Below are positions 5,945 through 9,891 of a stretch of DNA of 9,891 bases, piece after piece. The stretch lies in contig JAGBTR010000176.1 of the NCBI GenBank assembly GCA_017631215.1, forward strand, positions 1-9,891, given 5' to 3'. The notes beneath the pieces were generated by a model. It was given only the letters and a program-made list of their open reading frames with translations, ran no database searches and had not been told where the DNA came from. Position 1 is the first letter of the stretch, and every line of letters begins with the position of its first letter. The stretch is from Clostridia bacterium (lineage in GTDB: Bacteria; Bacillota; Clostridia; Oscillospirales; CAG-272). Made by a program: the position numbers and the translations under genes.

Positions 5945-8713
5945 ATGCTGGAAGCACGCAATCTGTGCAAGATCTATAAGCCCGCGCGCGGTGTTCCCGT
6001 GCGTGCGCTCGACGGCGTTTCTTTGCGCTTGCCCGAGCGAGGGATGGTCTTTTTGCTTGGAAAATCGGGTAGCGGCAAATCGACGCTGCTCAATCTGCTC
6101 GGCGGACTTGACCGCTACGACGGCGGTGACGTGCTCATTAAGGGCGTGTCGACCAAAACCTTTTCACAGCAGGATTTCGATACCTATAGAAATACTTACG
6201 TCGGATTTGTTTTTCAAGAATATAACGTACTCGAGGAGTTCACCGTGGGGGCGAATATCGCGCTGGCCATTGAGCTGCAAGGCGCGCACGCGACCGACGA
6301 GCAGATCGAGGATATCTTGCGCGAGGTCGACCTTCAGGGCTACGGAAACCGACGCCCGAGTGAGCTGTCGGGCGGTCAAAAGCAGCGCGTGGCCATTGCG
6401 CGTGCGCTCATCAAAAGCCCCGAGATCATTATGGCCGACGAGCCGACGGGCGCGTTGGATTCTGCCACGGGACGAGCCGTGCTGGATACGCTCAAGCGGC
6501 TATCGGCGGATAAGCTGGTGTTGGTCGTCTCGCACGACCGCGAGTTTGCCGAGCGGTATGCCGATCGCATCATCGAGCTGTCCGACGGACGCGTCGTCAG
6601 CGACGTCGAATACGTACAGACCGAGCAGACCGATACGAGCGCGTTGCGCTATGAGGGCAATACCGTTGCCATCCCCCCGCGATATCGCCTGACGGAGCAG
6701 GATCGACTCGCCATCAACGAGTATCTGGCCTCTCTTGAGGGTGACGCCGAATTGCGCATCGAAACGGCGAGGACGGCGCGACAAATGCGCCCGACCGACG
6801 AGAGTGCCATCCCGTGTGAGAACGGATTGCACATTCGCCGCATCAAGTCCAAGCTGCCGCTCAAATGCGCCTTCAAGATCGGTGCGGGCGCGCTGAAGCA
6901 TAAAAGGATCCGTCTGGTGCTGACCGTGTTGCTGTCCTGCGTTGCCTTCATTTTGTTTGGACTTTCGGATACCTTCAGTGCCTATAATCACATCCGTACC
7001 ACCTCACGCTCTCTGGTGGATTCGGGCATCACCTATGCCTCGGTCGCACGCGAGGAGCGCGAGGGCGATAGCGATTACTACCGTGGGACTAAGCTGGATG
7101 AAGCGGATATCGCTACGCTGCGTGAGCAGACGGGGCGACCCTTCCACGGCGTTCTTTCCTTCTCGTCCTCGCTTCTCAAGGCAGAGGACGGCTCGATCGA
7201 GGCGCATTACGACGGCACTGTCGAGGCTCTGCAATCGACGGGCATCGGCGGTAGTGTGTTTGCCTCGCACGTCGCCGGCTTGACCGAAATGACCGAGGCA
7301 GGGCTTGCCGAGCTTGACTACCGTCTGCTGGCGGGGCGTATGCCGGACGGCGCACGCGATGAGATCGCCGTCAGTACCTATCTGCTCGAGACGTTTTTGC
7401 GCGGCGGCTACCGTGCCTATGGCGAGACGGATTATCAGTCCATTGCCTCGGCCGAGGATATGGTCGGCAAAACGCTTCGTCTGGGCGGCGTGACCTTTAC
7501 CGTCACGGGCATCTTCGACGTGCCGATGGATCTTTTGCGCTATATGCCGTTGCAAACGACCGATGCCTCGGAGCTGTCTGCGGCCGATACGGTGATGATG
7601 TTTGCGCTGTATAGCGAATTTGAATATGCACAAGGCTACAGCTACGCTTCGCTCGGTCTTGTGGGCGAGGGTTATCTTGCGAGCTATCTCGAGCGACAGG
7701 GCGCGCGCGGCTACGATATCTACGAGCACGGCTCGGTCACCTTCAGCCGCCCCGACGGAGACAACGTGCACGGAATGTGGCCGAGCACGGTCGTCTCACT
7801 TGAGAGATGCACAGATGCAGATATCTATTGGCTGGACGGCGCAAGGGAATCGCTTGCCGAGAACGAGATCATCGTGTCTGCCGATCTGCTCTACGATCTG
7901 GCGGACGCGGCGGAGCTGTATATGGATGACGGTGACGACGTCGCCGATCTTGCAGAATATCTGAAGCAGCACGGACTCGACCGTGATTGGCTGTTGACCC
8001 AATACTGGTGGGGCGGTGATATGCCCGATCTTACCGAGGACGGGCAGGAAAGCGTCTGCATCGTCGGTCTGATCGACCACACAAGACCGAACGCCGACGG
8101 TGAGCTGTTGGTTTCGGATGCGATGTATGAAACGATCCAAGTGCTGCAGGGCGGTATCTATTCCTTTGCCGTTGCGCCTATGCCCGCGACGCAATCGGAC
8201 ATCCGTGCGCTGGTCGCCTATTGCTACGACGAGACGTCCGACGTCCGCTACCCGATGCAAAATGCGGTCACCTTCGAGCTGGATCTGGCCGACAGCCTGC
8301 TCGAGGTTCTGTCTGACGTGTTTATGTATATCGGTATCTTCTTTGCAGGATTTGCCGCACTGATGCTGGCAAACTTCATCGGCACCAGTATCGCCTATAA
8401 AAAGCAGGAGATCGGCATCTTGCGCGCCATCGGCTCGCGAGGCAACGACGTGTTCCGCATCTTCTTTGCCGAAAGCTTTATCATTGCTTCGGTGAATTTC
8501 CTGCTGTCCGCGATCGGAACGGCGCTTGTGACCTCGTCCATCAACCGCGCCTTGCGCGAGTCGATGGGGCTGCTTATCACGGTGCTCCATTTCGGTCTCC
8601 GACAGATCCTGCTGTTGCTTGTGATCAGCCTTGCCGTTGCGGCCCTCGCCAGCTTTCTGCCCGTGCGCCGCATCGCGTCCAAGCGTCCCATCGACGCCAT
8701 CCGCAATCGGTGA
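5945..8713 (+). CDS. MacB-like ABC exporter, ATPase and permease in one chain
   Basis: This is a 922-residue protein. Residues 1 to ~225 are a complete ABC ATPase: Walker A GKSGSGKST, Q-loop FVFQEYNVL, signature LSGGQKQRVAIARAL, Walker B IIMADEPTGALD and H-loop VVSHD, as in the LolD/MacB subfamily. A charged linker (~225-320) leads to LPLKCAFKIGAGALKHKRIR and the first membrane helix (~322-344). About 440 extracellular residues follow, then an FtsX-type domain with three helices (~791-815, ~842-868, ~885-908) and a basic C-terminus ending SKRPIDAIRNR. Such proteins dimerise and use ATP to move or expel peptides, lipoproteins or antibiotics at the outer face of the membrane. No two-component system or partner lipoprotein gene lies beside it, so the substrate cannot be read. 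ATG 5945 is chosen for its spacing (11 bases) from AAGGGAG; the in-frame GTG at 5933 sits inside that site. It has its own promoter and terminator. Confidence 0.9.
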   Translation: MLEARNLCKIYKPARGVPVRALDGVSLRLPERGMVFLLGKSGSGKSTLLNLLGGLDRYDGGDVLIKGVSTKTFSQQDFDTYRNTYVGFVFQEYNVLEEFTVGANIALAIELQGAHATDEQIEDILREVDLQGYGNRRPSELSGGQKQRVAIARALIKSPEIIMADEPTGALDSATGRAVLDTLKRLSADKLVLVVSHDREFAERYADRIIELSDGRVVSDVEYVQTEQTDTSALRYEGNTVAIPPRYRLTEQDRLAINEYLASLEGDAELRIETARTARQMRPTDESAIPCENGLHIRRIKSKLPLKCAFKIGAGALKHKRIRLVLTVLLSCVAFILFGLSDTFSAYNHIRTTSRSLVDSGITYASVAREEREGDSDYYRGTKLDEADIATLREQTGRPFHGVLSFSSSLLKAEDGSIEAHYDGTVEALQSTGIGGSVFASHVAGLTEMTEAGLAELDYRLLAGRMPDGARDEIAVSTYLLETFLRGGYRAYGETDYQSIASAEDMVGKTLRLGGVTFTVTGIFDVPMDLLRYMPLQTTDASELSAADTVMMFALYSEFEYAQGYSYASLGLVGEGYLASYLERQGARGYDIYEHGSVTFSRPDGDNVHGMWPSTVVSLERCTDADIYWLDGARESLAENEIIVSADLLYDLADAAELYMDDGDDVADLAEYLKQHGLDRDWLLTQYWWGGDMPDLTEDGQESVCIVGLIDHTRPNADGELLVSDAMYETIQVLQGGIYSFAVAPMPATQSDIRALVAYCYDETSDVRYPMQNAVTFELDLADSLLEVLSDVFMYIGIFFAGFAALMLANFIGTSIAYKKQEIGILRAIGSRGNDVFRIFFAESFIIASVNFLLSAIGTALVTSSINRALRESMGLLITVLHFGLRQILLLLVISLAVAALASFLPVRRIASKRPIDAIRNR

Positions 8714-8727
8714 ATATCTTACATCAA

Positions 8728-8753
8728 AAAGGGAGGGGTAAGCCCCTCCCTTT
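8728..8753. terminator. Bidirectional intrinsic terminator
   Basis: Stem AAAGGGAGGGG / CCCCTCCCTTT (11 bp) with loop TAAG. For the plus strand it closes the ABC exporter gene (14 bases after the stop), with only a short T-tail. On the minus strand the arm runs into TTTTTGATG, a better tail, and it follows the TGA of the minus-strand gene remnant by one base. Confidence 0.85.
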
Positions 8754-8754
8754 G

Positions 8755-8883
8755 TCATTTAAAAATATAGTCGGTCACGCAGTCGTACCAATGGACGTAG
8801 GGCGTCCCGTTGATCGTCAGCTTGTCGTTTTTTGGCAACTGCTCGCTCCACGCCTCTCTTGTAACGGTCGATAGCCTAATATA
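8755..8883 (-). pseudogene. 3' remnant of a minus-strand gene
   Basis: On the minus strand a 42-codon open stretch ends in TGA (8757-8755) and is bounded upstream by TAG (8886-8884). It reads like real protein, ending KLTINGTPYVHWYDCVTDYIF then K, and a terminator follows at once. It has no ATG or GTG start; the first TTG is at 8838, and no ribosome binding site is seen. The stop-bounded upstream end coincides with the terminator of the neighbouring minus-strand gene. The simplest reading is the C-terminal end of a gene whose front was deleted. The protein family is not recognised, and a chance open stretch remains possible. Confidence 0.4.
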
Positions 8884-8885
8884 CT

Positions 8886-8919
8886 AAAAAATCGGTGTAC
8901 CCATATGTTTGGGTACACC
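8886..8919 (-). terminator. Intrinsic terminator of the minus-strand gene pair
   Basis: Stem GGTGTACCCA / TGGGTACACC (10 bp) with a 6-base loop, followed on the minus strand by six T residues (plus-strand A-run 8886-8891). It lies 26 bases after the membrane protein's stop codon. Confidence 0.88.
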
Positions 8920-8945
8920 CTTGTGTTCGTATGATTCATCACCGT

Positions 8946-9365
8946 TCACGCCATCCAGCCGTCCCCGAACAGCGTCGCGAAGACGATGAAGCAGGCAAGG
9001 CAGAGCGTCGCCGTCACGATGGGGGCGGCGACTGTCCAAGCGATCCAGCGCTTGCGTGCAGGGGCGTCCTCTTGCTTGCGCGGCATTCCCCATAGGTTGA
9101 GGATCAGCCCGATGATGAGAACCGCGCCGAGGCACCGAAATAGCCAATACCAACGGTACAGCGCAAGCTCGCCCACCGCCAAGCCGCCGATCAAGACCGC
9201 GTCAGGGTCGAGCAGGGAGCAGTGGATGCCCAGATAGAGCAATATGCAACAAAGACACAGAGCACTATACCCGACGTGCAGGATGCGCGAGATCACCCGT
9301 GTGCCTTTGGCGGGGGGGCGCATCTCCTGAGGATCGGAAGTGTCAAAGCTTGACTTCGAGTTCAT
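8946..9365 (-). CDS. Small membrane protein with three predicted helices
   Basis: This 139-residue protein of unrecognised family starts with a polar stretch (MNSKSSFDTSDPQEMRPPAK), followed by hydrophobic helices around HVGYSALCLCCILLYLGI, WLFRCLGAVLIIGLILNLWG and AAPIVTATLCLACFIVFATL. The loop after the second helix is basic (MPRKQEDAPARKR), suggesting it faces the cytoplasm. The frame is open further upstream to 9413, but ATG 9365 has AGGAGGT 5 bases before it and is preferred. Its start overlaps the 3' end of the kinase-like gene by 23 bases, so the two genes are co-transcribed and probably translationally coupled. No catalytic motif is visible; no function is proposed. Confidence 0.75.
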   Translation of the reverse strand: MNSKSSFDTSDPQEMRPPAKGTRVISRILHVGYSALCLCCILLYLGIHCSLLDPDAVLIGGLAVGELALYRWYWLFRCLGAVLIIGLILNLWGMPRKQEDAPARKRWIAWTVAAPIVTATLCLACFIVFATLFGDGWMA

Positions 9366-9876
9366 GGGCGACCTCCTGCAAAAACGCCGCAAAGCGCTCG
9401 GCCGTCTCCTCAAGCGGGGCGTTGTTGTCGTAATAGTAGTCGTAAGGATAATTCTCGACCTCGTCGTCCGAGGCGTTGCCGTAGCTCGCCGCCAGCTCCT
9501 CCGACTCGCGTCGCACCAGCAGCGTCACGCAATCGCCCTCGATGGCACGAACAAAGGACGCGATCTGCTCTCCCTCGCGGATGTGGGCGAACATGATCTG
9601 CTCATCACCCTCGCAAAAGGTGTGGTATTCGTTTGCCAGATACTGCGTGGGCAGGTCGTTGTATTCGGTGAATACGCGTTTGAGATCGGACAGAAACTTG
9701 CGGGAACGAAGATCCTTTTCGCCGTTCCAGCCGTGCGTGCGTGCGATCTCCTTGATGGGCGTGATGGACGAGACGTTGCGAACGCGAAAATGTTCGGCGG
9801 CAAAGTCGCACAGCGTGTCCTTGCCAACGCCGCCGCGCCCGTTGATCACAATGGTCAGCTTATTGTTGTGTTTCAT
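9343..9876 (-). CDS. P-loop nucleotide kinase-like protein
   Basis: This 177-residue soluble protein has Walker A NGRGGVGKDT at residues 12-21, with the GKDT ending seen in (deoxy)nucleoside monophosphate kinases and dephospho-CoA kinase-like proteins. The middle part has SRKFLSDLKRVFTEYNDLP and then MFAHIREGEQIASF, where the IRE segment after a hydrophobic strand is typical of the NMP-kinase substrate region; LLVRRE follows. The C-terminus has YPYDYYYDNNAPLEET, the usual NxG/xNN-L-E turn before the last helix of small kinases. The likely chemistry is ATP-dependent phosphorylation of a small molecule; the substrate is unknown. ATG 9876 is preceded by AAGAGGT. The promoter must lie past the right edge. 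It overlaps the membrane protein gene downstream. Confidence 0.75.
   Translation of the reverse strand: MKHNNKLTIVINGRGGVGKDTLCDFAAEHFRVRNVSSITPIKEIARTHGWNGEKDLRSRKFLSDLKRVFTEYNDLPTQYLANEYHTFCEGDEQIMFAHIREGEQIASFVRAIEGDCVTLLVRRESEELAASYGNASDDEVENYPYDYYYDNNAPLEETAERFAAFLQEVAHELEVKL
9371..9377 (-). promoter_or_regulatory. Ribosome binding site deciding the membrane protein start
   Basis: AGGAGGT on the minus strand, 5 bases before ATG 9365 and inside the coding sequence of the upstream kinase-like gene. It argues for the 139-residue product rather than the longer open frame. Confidence 0.8.
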
Positions 9877-9891
9877 AATAACCTCTTACAG

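Noticed and set aside
7796..8758. Minus-strand 320-codon frame opposite the ABC exporter 3' end
   Set aside because: Shadow of the FtsX-type domain; its Arg/Gln/His-rich product has no family features. Its start falls in the terminator.
8714..8945. Search for a CRISPR array, tRNA or riboswitch in the intergenic stretch
   Set aside because: Only two terminator hairpins and the gene remnant are visible; no regularly spaced repeats or cloverleaf.

Overview
The window looks like chromosomal DNA of a fairly GC-rich member of the Bacillota (Clostridia type, possibly an uncultured gut lineage). The case rests on strong GGAGG ribosome binding sites before nearly every gene, sigma70 promoters of the Gram-positive/proteobacterial kind (TTGCAC-17-TATAAT and TTGCCA-17-TAGAAT) rather than Bacteroidota ones, intrinsic terminators with T-tails, and relatives of clostridial families (MurK-like kinase next to MurQ, a very large single-chain ABC exporter). 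The genus cannot be read from the sequence.

Left part (1-1604): the 3' end of a gene for a long, acidic, Pro/Glu-rich protein with a C-terminal ribbon-helix-helix/DUF3408-like domain, overlapping a ParA/MinD-type ATPase gene by 7 bases and closed by a very clear intrinsic terminator. This is a partition-type pair and may be the edge of a plasmid-like or conjugative element extending off the left side of the window.

Centre (1605-5862): one promoter with two CCACAAAnnGTGG boxes drives a tight three-gene operon. It encodes (1) an XRE DNA-binding domain fused to a BadF/BadG-type amino-sugar kinase resembling MurK; (2) a MurQ-type N-acetylmuramic acid 6-phosphate etherase with both catalytic glutamates but an altered second sugar-phosphate loop and a short C-terminus; (3) a 717-residue cytosolic protein with a predicted beta-sandwich plus TIM-barrel layout resembling DUF6259/glycoside hydrolases. 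The inferred scheme is that the third protein releases an amino sugar (MurNAc or a relative) inside the cell, the kinase phosphorylates it, the etherase removes the lactyl group to give GlcNAc-6-phosphate, and the kinase's own DNA-binding domain senses the sugar and controls the operon. No transporter for the sugar is present here. This operon is the best candidate for an undescribed system.

Right part (5882-9891): a separate promoter drives a 922-residue MacB-like ABC exporter (ATPase and permease in one chain, large extracellular region). It is followed by a short intergenic stretch holding an apparent remnant of a minus-strand gene between two terminators. Two overlapping minus-strand genes then follow: a P-loop nucleotide kinase-like protein and a small three-helix membrane protein.
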